Origin: Listeria valentina
Lineage (GTDB): Bacteria; Bacillota; Bacilli; Lactobacillales; Listeriaceae
Assembly (NCBI RefSeq): GCF_011800755.1
Contig: NZ_JAATJW010000005.1
Span: 28,059 to 92,058 of the forward strand
DNA: 64,000 bases
Direction: 5' to 3'
Shown: piece after piece, positions 25,118 to 34,008 of the stretch
How the letters are laid out: the number at the start of each line of letters is the position of its first letter
Position numbering within the stretch: position 1 is the first letter of the stretch
Translations under genes and position numbers: made by a program
Notes under the pieces: generated by a model
Databases searched by the model: none
What the model was told of the DNA's origin: nothing
Seen by the model: only the letters and a program-made list of their open reading frames with translations

Positions 25118-26659
25118 GTGGATTATGTTATTGAAATGTTAGGGATCAGGAAAGAATTTTCTGGTTTTGTAGCTAACGATAACATTACCTTACAGTTGAA
25201 GCAGGGAGAAATCCATGCTTTACTAGGTGAAAACGGAGCTGGAAAGTCGACGCTGATGAATGTTCTTTTTGGTCTTTACGAGCCCGATGGTGGCGAAATC
25301 CGCGTTCGTGGTCAAAAAGAAGTGATCAACAACCCGAACAAAGCAAATGAACTTGGAATCGGCATGGTGCATCAACATTTTATGCTTGTAGACAAGTTTA
25401 CGGTTGCGGAAAATATCATCTTGGGTAAAGAGCCCAATAAACTTGGAGTGATTGAAAAGAAAAAAGCGATCGAAGAAATTCAAGAGATTTCTGATCGTTA
25501 TGGGCTTCGAGTTGATCCAAATGCAGTGATACGAGATATTTCGATCGGCATGCAACAACGTGTTGAAATTTTGAAAACACTTTATCGCGGTGCGGATATC
25601 TTAATTTTTGATGAGCCTACTGCAGTTCTGACGCCGCAAGAGATTAATGAATTAATTCAAATTATGCGGGCGCTTATTAAAGAAGGTAAATCCATCATTT
25701 TGATTACGCACAAATTAAAAGAAATTATGGATGTTTGTGACCGAGTAACGGTTATTCGGCGTGGCAAAGGAATGGGAACAGTCAATGTTTCTGAAACGAA
25801 TCCACAAGAACTTGCAAACATGATGGTCGGTCGTGAAGTCGTTTTTACAACTGAAAAGAAACCGGCAAATCCTGGTAAAAATGTCCTTGAAGTAAAAGAT
25901 TTAATCGTGAAGGAAAGCCGCGGAGTGGAAAGTGTTCGCGGATTAAACTTAACGGTTCGTGCTGGGGAAATTGTTGGCATTGCTGGAGTTGATGGAAATG
26001 GACAAAGTGAATTGATTCAAGCAATCAGCGGACTCACAAAAGTCACAAATGGTACGATTCGTCTAAACGGAGAATCCATTGAAAATAAAAAGCCTCGTAA
26101 AATTACAGAGGCTGGTCTTGGACACATTCCCGAAGATCGTCATAAACACGGGCTTGTGCTTGAAATGACTGTGGGTGAAAATATTGCCTTACAAACCTAC
26201 TATAAGAAACCAATTTCGAGCAAAGGCTTTTTAAATCATAAGGCAATGTATGAATTTGCGAGGGAACTAATCGAGGAGTTCGACGTTCGAACAAGCAGTG
26301 AGTATGTTCCTGCAAAGGCACTTTCGGGTGGTAACCAACAAAAAGCTATTATTGCGCGAGAAGTTAGTCGTGATCCGGATTTCTTAATTGCTGCTCAACC
26401 TACTCGTGGCCTCGATGTTGGGGCGATTGAATTTATTCATAGACGTTTGATTGAACAACGTGACCGGGGAAAAGCGGTATTACTGATGTCGTTTGAACTT
26501 GATGAAATCATGAATGTAAGTGACCGAATCGCCGTGATTTATGAAGGTAAAATTGTCGCAATCGTGAAACCAGAAGAAACTACTGAGCAAGAGCTTGGGC
26601 TTTTGATGGCTGGATCGAGAAAAGAGCAGGCGGAAACGGAGGAAAAGGTGCATGAGTAA
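25118..26659 (+). CDS. Nucleoside ABC transporter, tandem ATPase (NupO/YufO type)
   Basis: About 513 aa from a GTG after GGGAGTG, giving MDYVIEMLGIRKEF. Two ABC domains are fused. NBD1 has Walker A GENGAGKST (37-45), Q-loop MVHQHFM, signature ISIGMQQRVEIL and Walker B ILIFDEPTAVLT. NBD2 has a degenerate Walker A GVDGNGQSE in place of GxxGxGKS/T, signature ALSGGNQQKAIIAREV and FLIAAQPTRGLDVGA, where E of Walker B is replaced. Such an asymmetric pair is typical of sugar/nucleoside (CUT2/BMP) ATPases. It overlaps the next permease gene by 8 bases. Confidence 0.93.
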   Translation: MDYVIEMLGIRKEFSGFVANDNITLQLKQGEIHALLGENGAGKSTLMNVLFGLYEPDGGEIRVRGQKEVINNPNKANELGIGMVHQHFMLVDKFTVAENIILGKEPNKLGVIEKKKAIEEIQEISDRYGLRVDPNAVIRDISIGMQQRVEILKTLYRGADILIFDEPTAVLTPQEINELIQIMRALIKEGKSIILITHKLKEIMDVCDRVTVIRRGKGMGTVNVSETNPQELANMMVGREVVFTTEKKPANPGKNVLEVKDLIVKESRGVESVRGLNLTVRAGEIVGIAGVDGNGQSELIQAISGLTKVTNGTIRLNGESIENKKPRKITEAGLGHIPEDRHKHGLVLEMTVGENIALQTYYKKPISSKGFLNHKAMYEFARELIEEFDVRTSSEYVPAKALSGGNQQKAIIAREVSRDPDFLIAAQPTRGLDVGAIEFIHRRLIEQRDRGKAVLLMSFELDEIMNVSDRIAVIYEGKIVAIVKPEETTEQELGLLMAGSRKEQAETEEKVHE

Positions 26660-27713
26660 AGTAAAAAGTATCTTGAATGCGTTGGTTATTCCGGTTACGG
26701 CTGTACTTTTAGGGCTCATTTGTGGTGCTGCGATCATGCTGGTTTTCGGTTATGATCCGATTGCTGGCTATTCGGCTCTTATTAATGGTGTGATCGGGCA
26801 GCCTTATTACATTGGGGAAACGATTCGCCAATCAACACCTTATATTCTAGTCGGACTTTCGGTTGCGGTTGCTTTTAAAGCAGGACTATTTAATATCGGA
26901 GCTGAAGGGCAGCTACTCATGGGGTGGCTCGGTTCTGTTATTGTGGCGCTTCAATTTGACGGGCTTTCCAAGTGGATTCATTTGCCACTGGCTGTTCTTG
27001 TAGGAATGGCTTTTGGAGCATTTTGGGCATTTATCCCTGGTATTTTAAAAGCAACACTGCGCGTAAATGAAGTTATTGTCACGATTATGCTCAACTACAC
27101 GGCGCTTTATATTTTTAACTACGTTGTACAAAATATGCTAACAGATGGATTGGATAAAACAAAAACGGTTTCTGAAAGTGCTTCACTTCAATCTGTCTTT
27201 TTACAAAATATGACACAATATTCAACCCTTCATTGGGGGATATTGATTGCACTTGGCTTTGCCATTATCATCTGGCTTGTACTCAATAAAACCACATTTG
27301 GCTATGAAATTGAAGCGGTTGGATTTAATGAAAATGCTTCAAAATATGCCGGAATGAGTGTTAAGAAAACGATTGTTCTTTCTATGGTTCTTGCAGGTGC
27401 ATTATCTGGTCTAGGTGGGGTAATGGAAGGGCTAGGTACATACGGTAATGCTTACGTATTAAGTGCTTCACCTGGAATCGGTTTTGATGGGATTGCGGTT
27501 GCGCTTCTCGGAGGAAGCTCGCCAATTGGAATCATCTTCTCTGCGCTTTTATTTGGCGCTTTGAAAATTGGTGCACTCAATATGCCAGCAGTTGCTGGAG
27601 TACCAAATGAGCTTGTAAATGTGATTATCGCTTTGATTATTTTCTTCGTAGCTTCGAGCTATATTATTCGCTGGGCGATGTCGAAATTTAAGAAGGGAGC
27701 GAAGGCAGAATGA
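26652..27713 (+). CDS. Nucleoside ABC transporter permease 1 (NupP type)
   Basis: 353 aa, about nine membrane helices. It belongs to the branched-chain amino acid/ribose/nucleoside permease superfamily; the diagnostic cytosolic loop is NIGAEGQLLMG near residue 80, with VNEVIVTIMLNYTALYIFNYVV and the EAVGFNENASKYAGMSVKKTIVLSMVLAGALSGLGGVMEGLG block after it. The gene overlaps the ATPase gene by 8 bp and the second permease by 4 bp, so the three are translationally coupled. It forms the heterodimeric channel with the next gene product. Confidence 0.93.
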   Translation: MSKVKSILNALVIPVTAVLLGLICGAAIMLVFGYDPIAGYSALINGVIGQPYYIGETIRQSTPYILVGLSVAVAFKAGLFNIGAEGQLLMGWLGSVIVALQFDGLSKWIHLPLAVLVGMAFGAFWAFIPGILKATLRVNEVIVTIMLNYTALYIFNYVVQNMLTDGLDKTKTVSESASLQSVFLQNMTQYSTLHWGILIALGFAIIIWLVLNKTTFGYEIEAVGFNENASKYAGMSVKKTIVLSMVLAGALSGLGGVMEGLGTYGNAYVLSASPGIGFDGIAVALLGGSSPIGIIFSALLFGALKIGALNMPAVAGVPNELVNVIIALIIFFVASSYIIRWAMSKFKKGAKAE

Positions 27714-28666
27714 CAGTGACAGCAATCATTGCGACACTTGTTTCTAGTACATTATTAATGGCCGGTCCGCTTATCTTTACTGCGCTCGGCGGTGTTTATT
27801 CCGAACGAGGTGGGATTGTTAACATTGGTCTCGAAGGTATGATGGTGATGGGGGCCTTTTCTGCGATCGTCTTCAACTTAACTTTCGATCATGTTTTTGG
27901 TGCTTTAACGCCATGGATTTCTTTAATTGCTGCGATGATCGTCGGCGGATTATTTTCGCTTGTACATGCCGTTGCAACTATTAATTTTCGGGCAGATCAT
28001 GTTATTTCTGGGGTAGCGATTAACTTTCTCGCCACTGGACTGGCACTTTTCCTTGTCAAAGTTATTTATGATAAAGGACAAACCGATCAAATTTCTCATT
28101 ACTTCGGTAAGCCAGATATTCCTGTTTTGAAAGATATCCCAGTCATTGGTGACATATTCTTCCGAAACATTCCGGTGATGAGCTACGTAGCCATTGCTTT
28201 TGCGATTCTTTCTTGGTTTATTATTTACAAAACACGCTTCGGATTGCGCCTTCGTTCAGTGGGTGAGCACCCACTTGCAGCTGACACAATGGGGATCAAA
28301 GTGAAATTCATGCGCTATCAAGGTGTGATCATTTCAGGAATTCTTGGTGCGCTTGGTGGTGCCGTTTACGCACAATCCTTTACGCTAGATTTTGGTCATG
28401 CAACTATTTCTGGACAAGGTTATATGGCACTTGCCGCGATGATCTTTGGGAAGTGGAATCCACTTGGTGCAATGGGAGCTGCGATTTTCTTCGGCTTTGC
28501 ACAGTGTCTTGCTATTACAGGCGGTTCACTTCCGTTCTTTAAAGAAATTCCAGATATTTACTTGCAGATTGCCCCTTATGTGCTGACGATCTTAGCACTC
28601 GTTGGTTTCATCGGAAAATCTGAGGCGCCGAAAGCTGACGGTGTCAATTACATTAAAGGCAAATAA
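27710..28666 (+). CDS. Nucleoside ABC transporter permease 2 (NupQ type)
   Basis: 318 aa, about eight or nine membrane helices. NIGLEGMMVMGAFSA near residue 43 is the superfamily loop, followed by DHVISGVAINFLATGLALFLV and LRSVGEHPLAADTMGIKVKFMRYQGVIISGILGALGGAVYAQ. It is shorter than its partner, as is usual for the second permease of this class. Last gene of the operon, closed by a strong terminator. Confidence 0.93.
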   Translation: MTVTAIIATLVSSTLLMAGPLIFTALGGVYSERGGIVNIGLEGMMVMGAFSAIVFNLTFDHVFGALTPWISLIAAMIVGGLFSLVHAVATINFRADHVISGVAINFLATGLALFLVKVIYDKGQTDQISHYFGKPDIPVLKDIPVIGDIFFRNIPVMSYVAIAFAILSWFIIYKTRFGLRLRSVGEHPLAADTMGIKVKFMRYQGVIISGILGALGGAVYAQSFTLDFGHATISGQGYMALAAMIFGKWNPLGAMGAAIFFGFAQCLAITGGSLPFFKEIPDIYLQIAPYVLTILALVGFIGKSEAPKADGVNYIKGK

Positions 28667-28675
28667 AATTTTGGT

Positions 28676-28709
28676 CTTCCACCGAGAAAACTCGGTGGAA
28701 GGCTTTTTT
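28676..28709 (+). terminator. Terminator of the nucleoside transporter operon
   Basis: CTTCCACCGAG-aaaa-CTCGGTGGAAG with a T7 run; an 11-bp perfect stem. Confidence 0.9.
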
Positions 28710-28735
28710 ATTGAGCAAGCTCATGCGCGTTATAA

Positions 28736-28764
28736 TTGTACTTGTAGCAGCATTAAGCTACAAT
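28736..28764 (+). promoter_or_regulatory. Promoter of the ymfF-ymfH genes
   Basis: TTGTAC (28736-28741) and TACAAT (28759-28764), spaced by 17 bp, about 30 bp upstream of the ymfF start. Confidence 0.65.
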
Positions 28765-28794
28765 AGAATGAAGGAAACGAGAGGAGCTTGATTG

Positions 28795-30066
28795 ATGCAA
28801 ACTTATGAAGAAAAAGTCGGAGCTGTTCGCTTGACGCTTCTTGAAACCAAGAAGTTTAAGTCGAGCAAAATTGTATTTAAATTTCGTGCGCCGCTTGAGC
28901 GAGAAACGATAACGAAACGCACACTTCTTTCGATGCTGTTTGAAACTAATAATGAAATGTATAAAACGCAAACAGAATTTAGACGACGTCTTGCTTATTT
29001 ATATGGCGCCAATTTTTATACAACGGTTGAGAAAAAAGGAAATGAGCACATTCTTACTGCAGTTTTTGACCTTGTAAATGGTAAACTTGTGAAAGACGGA
29101 GAAAAGCTTTTGAAGGAAGCTTTTCAATTTATACAACAGGTGTTTTTCTTTCCTAATGCGACAGATGCGTCGTTTGATGAAGCAACACTTGAGCGTGAGA
29201 AAATCAATTTGAAAAGCCGCCTTGAATCCGTCTTTGATGATAAAATTCGTTACGCAAATAAACGCTTGATTGAAGAAATGTTTGCAGATGATGTTTTTAA
29301 ATATCCTGCTTCTGGTGTGCTTGAAGACATTGATGCGATCAGTGCGGGTGAACTCTATCACTACTATCAACGCTTCTTAAAGGAAGACCAAATCGATTTG
29401 CTCGTTTGTGGAGATATCACACGTGATGAGCTTATTCCGCAAGTGGAAGCTTTGCCATTTTCGAAAAGAGAAGAAGCAGCAAGCAAGAACGAACGTGGGA
29501 CTGCTCAAACTAAAATGCATGAAGTTTTTGAAACTCAGCCGATTAACCAAGGAAAATTGGCGCTTGGCTACCATACGGGCGTTTATTTTGGAGATTCCAA
29601 TTTTATTTCTTTGCAGTTGGCAAATGGGCTACTTGGAGGCTTTTCAAACTCTAAAATCTTTATAAATGTTCGTGAAAAAGCTAGCCTTGCGTATTATGCT
29701 TCGAGCCGGATAGATTCCTTTAAGGGCTTTATGTTGATTTCAGCGGGAATTGATGAAAAAAATTATGAACAAGCTCGTGCGATTATTGAAGAACAAGTAA
29801 AAGCAATGAAGCAAGGGGATTTTACTGAAGATGAACTTGAACAAACGAAAAAAATGTATATCAACCAGCTTTTAGAAGCAAATGACAGCGCCCAAGGTCT
29901 TATCGAATTAACTTATAACAATTTGCTAAAAGAAGCTGATTTAAGTCTTGAAAACTGGATTCAAAAAATCAAGCAAGCAAGTAAAGATGAGGTTACAGCA
30001 GCTGCACAAGTTTTTGAAATGAACACGCTATATTTCTTGAGTAAGGAGGTAACAGAGAATGAATGA
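28795..30066 (+). CDS. ymfF: M16-family peptidase-like protein lacking the zinc motif (YmfF)
   Basis: About 423 aa from the ATG at 28795, 8 bases after AGAGGAG (a TTG at 28792 is also possible). The M16 (pitrilysin) fold is recognisable by KVGAVRLTLLETKKFKSSKIVFKFRAPLERET near the N-terminus and SNSKIFINVREKASLAYYASSRID in the second half. The inverted zinc motif HxxEH is absent; the corresponding helix reads LFETNNEM. It is therefore probably the non-catalytic half of a heterodimer with YmfH, whose gene overlaps it by eight bases. The substrate is unknown. Confidence 0.85.
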   Translation: MQTYEEKVGAVRLTLLETKKFKSSKIVFKFRAPLERETITKRTLLSMLFETNNEMYKTQTEFRRRLAYLYGANFYTTVEKKGNEHILTAVFDLVNGKLVKDGEKLLKEAFQFIQQVFFFPNATDASFDEATLEREKINLKSRLESVFDDKIRYANKRLIEEMFADDVFKYPASGVLEDIDAISAGELYHYYQRFLKEDQIDLLVCGDITRDELIPQVEALPFSKREEAASKNERGTAQTKMHEVFETQPINQGKLALGYHTGVYFGDSNFISLQLANGLLGGFSNSKIFINVREKASLAYYASSRIDSFKGFMLISAGIDEKNYEQARAIIEEQVKAMKQGDFTEDELEQTKKMYINQLLEANDSAQGLIELTYNNLLKEADLSLENWIQKIKQASKDEVTAAAQVFEMNTLYFLSKEVTENE

Positions 30067-31342
30067 AACGCGCTTTGATAATGTAGAGGAAACGGTTTAT
30101 AGTGAAACGCTTGAAAACGGCTTGCGTGTTTTCTTACTTCCTAAAAAGGACTATAACAAAACTTACGCGGTTTTCACGACCAATTACGGCTCTGTTGACA
30201 ATACTTTTGTGCCAATCGGTGAAGATCAATTAACGCATGTCCCAGACGGAATTGCGCATTTTTTGGAACATAAGATGTTTGAAAAAGAAGATGGCGATGT
30301 CTTTTTCAAATTTGGTGAGAAAGGTGCTTTTACAAATGCCTTTACATCCTTTACAAGAACAGCCTATCTTTTTTCGAGTACGTCACATGTGACGGAGAAT
30401 TTGGAAGCGCTGCTTGATTTTGTTCAACAGCCTTATTTTACAAAGGAAACTGTCGAGAAAGAAAAAGGAATTATTGGTCAAGAAATTCGGATGTATGACG
30501 ATGATGCTGATTTCCGAGTTTATTTTGGTGCGATTGAAAATATGTATCAGAATCATCCGGTGAAAATCGATATTGCTGGAACCGTTGAATCTATTGCGGA
30601 GATTGATAATGATCTACTTTATTTGTGCTACAACACGTTTTATCACCCAAGTAACATGGTGCTTTTTGTTGTAGGGCAACTGGAACCACATGAAATGATG
30701 GAAGTGATTCGTGAAAATCAAGCGGCCAAACATTTTGAAAAGGAATCTGGAATTGAACGTGCTTTTCCAGATGAACCCCGTGAAGTCGCTTATAAAGAAA
30801 AAAAATTAGCTTTTCCTGTTCAAATTGCTAAAAATTTAGTGGGCATGAAAGAAGATATTGGTTTGTTACGAGGCTTCGAAGCGGTAAAACACGAAATGGT
30901 GGCAGATTTAGCACTTGAACTCTTGTTTGGAACGACTTCCGAAAATTATTTAAAGCTTTATAATGAAGGGGTTATTGATGATACATTTGGCTATGATTAT
31001 ACACTTTCGGATAGCTTTTCGTTTGTTTTAATTGGTGGTGATGCGACAAATCCTGATGAGCAGGCAGAGCGAATTCGTGAAGCTTGGTTTGAAGCTTCCG
31101 AAAAAGGAGTCTCAGCAGAAAATCTTGAACTAGTCAAACGAAAAAAAACTGGGCAATTTCTTCGTGCGCTGAATTCACCGGAGTTTATCGCCAACCAGTT
31201 TAGCCAATATATATTGGAAGAAGCTTCTTTGTTTGATCTTCCAAAAGCGATTGAATCAATTACTGTTCAAGATATTGAAGCATTTATCCGTTCACTTGCA
31301 AATGAAGAGCAAATCACAACTTTTCAGCTTATCCCTGAATAA
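30059..31342 (+). CDS. ymfH: M16-family zinc peptidase (YmfH)
   Basis: 427 aa. Catalytic HxxEH is present: H67, E70 and H71 in GIAHFLEHKMFEKEDGDVF. A distal glutamate as third zinc ligand is probably in EKEKGIIGQEIRMYDDD near 140. The substrate channel domain follows with FYHPSNMVLFVVGQ. The ATG lies inside the ymfF end with an in-gene AAGGAGG. The YmfF/YmfH pair resembles processing-peptidase heterodimers, one subunit catalytic and one not. Targets in Listeria are not known to me; peptide or signal processing is a guess. Confidence 0.9.
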   Translation: MNETRFDNVEETVYSETLENGLRVFLLPKKDYNKTYAVFTTNYGSVDNTFVPIGEDQLTHVPDGIAHFLEHKMFEKEDGDVFFKFGEKGAFTNAFTSFTRTAYLFSSTSHVTENLEALLDFVQQPYFTKETVEKEKGIIGQEIRMYDDDADFRVYFGAIENMYQNHPVKIDIAGTVESIAEIDNDLLYLCYNTFYHPSNMVLFVVGQLEPHEMMEVIRENQAAKHFEKESGIERAFPDEPREVAYKEKKLAFPVQIAKNLVGMKEDIGLLRGFEAVKHEMVADLALELLFGTTSENYLKLYNEGVIDDTFGYDYTLSDSFSFVLIGGDATNPDEQAERIREAWFEASEKGVSAENLELVKRKKTGQFLRALNSPEFIANQFSQYILEEASLFDLPKAIESITVQDIEAFIRSLANEEQITTFQLIPE

Positions 31343-31455
31343 AATTAAAGAAATCTTAAGTTTTTAAGTTATTTGAAGCTTTTTTGATGAAAAAATGGTA
31401 TTATTATTACAGTCATGCTATGATGAAGAAAATACTGTCTTGGGGAGTCTTTATC

Positions 31456-32187
31456 TTGAAAAATAGAAACCGTTCAGCCTTTGTGACAGGCGCAAGTGGA
31501 GCAATCGGAAAAGCGATTGCACGTCGATTAGCGAAAGATGGTTTTAATCTTTATTTACACTATCATTCGAACGAAAAAAGTATGCAAGCACTTGCTCTGG
31601 AATTACAAAATTATGAAGTGGACGTGACGATACTTCAAGGAGATTTTTCTAGTCTTGCTGACTTAGAGACGATAACGGAAAATGTTTTTGAACTTGATGT
31701 TTTTATCCATGCAGCCGGAAACAGCGAGTATGGTCTGTTTACAGATCTGTCAGACAAAAAGCTGCAGTGTTTATACAATATTCATGTCGGTGCGCCGCTC
31801 CATTTGATTCGCGCTTTTTTACTTAAGTTAAGGCGATCAAGCCATCCCAGAATTCTTTTCATTAGCTCGATTTGGGGAGAAGTTGGGGCTGCGATGGAAG
31901 TAGCTTATTCGACGATGAAGGGAGCACAAATTGCTTTTGTAAAAGCGCTCAGCAAGGAAGTAGCGGGAAACGGTATTACTGTAAATGCCCTAACACCGGG
32001 TGCTGTTGATACAACGATGCTTGCTCAATTCTCTAAACAAGAAAAGCAGGAGTTAATCGAGGAGATTCCTTTGCTACGACTTGGGAATCCTGTAGACGTT
32101 GCAAATGCAGCGGCTTTTCTCGTAAGAGATGAATCTGACTATATTACAGGGCAGGTTTTAGGTGTTAATGGCGGATGGCACATGTAA
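31456..32187 (+). CDS. ymfI: Short-chain dehydrogenase/reductase (YmfI, FabG-like)
   Basis: About 243 aa from a TTG 8 bases after GGGGAG. Rossmann motif TGASGAIG (11-18), HAAGNSEYG for the NNAG-type segment, catalytic Ser near 138 (FISSIWG), and Y151/K155 in YSTMK; the C-terminus ends in ITGQVLGVNGGWHM. This is a 3-oxoacyl-ACP reductase-like enzyme; the true substrate is unclear because the main FabG belongs to the fab cluster elsewhere. The longer frame from 31384 begins with an unlikely Lys/Tyr-rich stretch over a TGCTATGAT extended -10 at 31417-31425. Confidence 0.85.
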   Translation: MKNRNRSAFVTGASGAIGKAIARRLAKDGFNLYLHYHSNEKSMQALALELQNYEVDVTILQGDFSSLADLETITENVFELDVFIHAAGNSEYGLFTDLSDKKLQCLYNIHVGAPLHLIRAFLLKLRRSSHPRILFISSIWGEVGAAMEVAYSTMKGAQIAFVKALSKEVAGNGITVNALTPGAVDTTMLAQFSKQEKQELIEEIPLLRLGNPVDVANAAAFLVRDESDYITGQVLGVNGGWHM

Positions 32188-32228
32188 AAAAACAAGAATT
32201 GATTTAATTTAATGGTAGGTGTTTAATA

Positions 32229-33227
32229 TTGACTGAATTAGGCGACAAACTAAAAGCTGCCCGCAGAGAAAAAGGTCTCAGTTTAGACGATCTGCAGCAA
32301 ATTACAAAAATCCAAAAAAGATATCTCGTCGCGATTGAAGAAGGCAATTATTCGGTTATGCCGGGTAAGTTTTATACGCGCGCTTTCATCAAACAATATG
32401 CAGAAGCGGTGGATGTTGATAGTGCGCAACTTTTTGCTGACTTTGATTCTGAGGTTCCTGAATCCCAGCAAGAAGTAGTTGAACAAGAGCAGAGTCGTGC
32501 ACGAAAAAAAGCAGCTCCTCTTGCTACACATTCGGTCGGGGGACAAAATTCATCAAGAAATCGCTTTTTTGATATCTTGCCAAAAATTCTTATTTCTTTA
32601 TTTATTTTATTTATCTTATTTATTATTTGGTACTTCGTTTTTGCTCGTGATAATGACAAAAATGTTGCAACCCCTAATGATTCAGAGCAAACTGTAAAAG
32701 TGAATGATGAAACAGGTTCGTCGACGAAGAAATCTGATGACGCTAAGAAATCTGATGACTCTGCTGCAAAGAAAAAAGCAGCGGATGATAAAGCGGCTGA
32801 AAAGAAGGAAGCTGAAGATAAGGAAAAAGCAGACGAGAAAGATAAAAAAATGGCGATTGAAAAAGGTCAGACATCTGGGAATGCTACAAGTTATACGGTT
32901 TCAAATGCCGATAAGCTAAGCTTGGAAATTTCTGCTTCTGGTGGCGACACTTGGATCGGTGTTTCGACTGCAGCAGGTGCTAACATTTATAATGGCATAG
33001 TAAAAGACGGATCAAGTTCAGATGAAATTGATGCGAAAGATAACAAAACGATTTCGATTGTTGTTGGGAACGCACCTGTTACGACAGTGAAAATTAATGG
33101 TGAAAAAATTGAACTAGCGCCAACACTTGTTAAACAAGTTCTCACAATTAAACTGGATGATAGCAGTAGCGATTCATCAAGTGATTCGGACAGCTCTTCG
33201 TCTAGCAATGGCGAAAACGCGCAATGA
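32229..33227 (+). CDS. ymfM: RodZ-like membrane helix-turn-helix protein (YmfM)
   Basis: 332 aa from a TTG start. It has a Cro-type HTH domain (about 1-70: LGDKLKAARREKGLSLDDLQQITKIQKRYL), one membrane helix (about 115-140, PKILISLFILFILFIIWYFVF), then a highly charged Lys/Asp/Glu/Ala repeat linker (about 155-210), and a C-terminal beta domain (DUF4115, about 215-320) ending in a poly-Ser/Asp tail. RodZ links MreB to the cell-wall elongation machinery. ymfM lies just upstream of pgsA, its conserved place in Firmicutes. Confidence 0.88.
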   Translation: MTELGDKLKAARREKGLSLDDLQQITKIQKRYLVAIEEGNYSVMPGKFYTRAFIKQYAEAVDVDSAQLFADFDSEVPESQQEVVEQEQSRARKKAAPLATHSVGGQNSSRNRFFDILPKILISLFILFILFIIWYFVFARDNDKNVATPNDSEQTVKVNDETGSSTKKSDDAKKSDDSAAKKKAADDKAAEKKEAEDKEKADEKDKKMAIEKGQTSGNATSYTVSNADKLSLEISASGGDTWIGVSTAAGANIYNGIVKDGSSSDEIDAKDNKTISIVVGNAPVTTVKINGEKIELAPTLVKQVLTIKLDDSSSDSSSDSDSSSSSNGENAQ

Positions 33228-33322
33228 GGAATCAAGAAGTATAGGTGAGAGTTGTCTTGCCTATACTTTCTTTTCTTTTAGCATACATAATTTTTATTTG
33301 ATTAGGGATTGGAGAGGGGAAA

Positions 33323-33901
33323 ATGAATTTACCAAATAAATTAACGGTTGCTCGAATCATTTTAATTCCGATTTTCGTGATTCTTTGCGTCGTACCATTT
33401 CATTTTGGCGTGCTTTACTGGCTTGATTCAGCAATTCCAGTAACAAATTTAATTGCGACGATTATCTTTATCGTTGCTGCCTTGACTGACTGGTTTGATG
33501 GTCATTTGGCAAGAAAACACAATTTAATTACAAATTTTGGCAAGTTTGCCGATCCAATGGCGGATAAATTGTTAGTAACTGCCGCATTTATCATTTTAGT
33601 TGAAATGAATGTGGCGCCTGCATGGGTGATTATTTTAATTATTAGCCGGGAGTTAGCTGTTACTGGTTTGCGTTTATTGCTTGTAGAAGGTGGAGAGGTT
33701 CTTGCTGCTGGTCAACTAGGTAAAATTAAGACATTTACGCAGATGATCGCGATCCCGCTGCTGCTCTTAAATAACTTCCCGTTCGCTTGGACAGGTATTC
33801 GAGTAGATTTGATATTCCTTTATGTCTGTGCCTTTTTTGCAGTTTGGTCAGGCATTGATTATTTCTACAAAAACAGAGGTGTTTTTAAAGGTTCAATGTA
33901 A
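33323..33901 (+). CDS. pgsA: CDP-diacylglycerol--glycerol-3-phosphate 3-phosphatidyltransferase
   Basis: 192 aa, about five membrane helices. It makes phosphatidylglycerol phosphate, the committed step to phosphatidylglycerol and cardiolipin. It shows the CDP-alcohol phosphotransferase signature D-G-x2-A-R-x8-G-x3-D-x3-D in DWFDGHLARKHNLITNFGKFADPMADK (about 56-82). The N-terminus MNLPNKLTVARIILIP is typical. Preceded by GGAGAGGGG. Essential in most bacteria. Confidence 0.95.
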   Translation: MNLPNKLTVARIILIPIFVILCVVPFHFGVLYWLDSAIPVTNLIATIIFIVAALTDWFDGHLARKHNLITNFGKFADPMADKLLVTAAFIILVEMNVAPAWVIILIISRELAVTGLRLLLVEGGEVLAAGQLGKIKTFTQMIAIPLLLLNNFPFAWTGIRVDLIFLYVCAFFAVWSGIDYFYKNRGVFKGSM

Positions 33902-33913
33902 GAGAAAATGAAT

Positions 33914-33976
33914 GCTTCCTTTGAGGTTCTATAAGTCCACGTGACGAGTAGCGCCTTTAGAGGAGGCTTCTTTTAT
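33914..33976 (+). terminator. Possible terminator of pgsA
   Basis: GCTTCCTTTGAGG and CTTTAGAGGAGGC can pair over 13 bp with several G-U pairs around a long loop, followed by TTCTTTTATTT. The loop of about 37 nt makes it only moderately likely. Confidence 0.4.
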
Positions 33977-34008
33977 TTGATGTGCTATTTCAAAAAGGAT
34001 GTGAAAGG

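Noticed and set aside
31384..31455. N-terminal extension of ymfI (MMKKWYYYYSHAMMKK...)
   Set aside because: It covers a promoter-like TGCTATGAT and has no SDR homology; the TTG at 31456 has a proper ribosome site and gives the Rossmann N-terminus.
32683..32870. Lys/Asp/Glu repeat in ymfM as a mobile or tandem repeat
   Set aside because: It is low-complexity coding sequence typical of RodZ linkers, with no exact DNA repeat unit.
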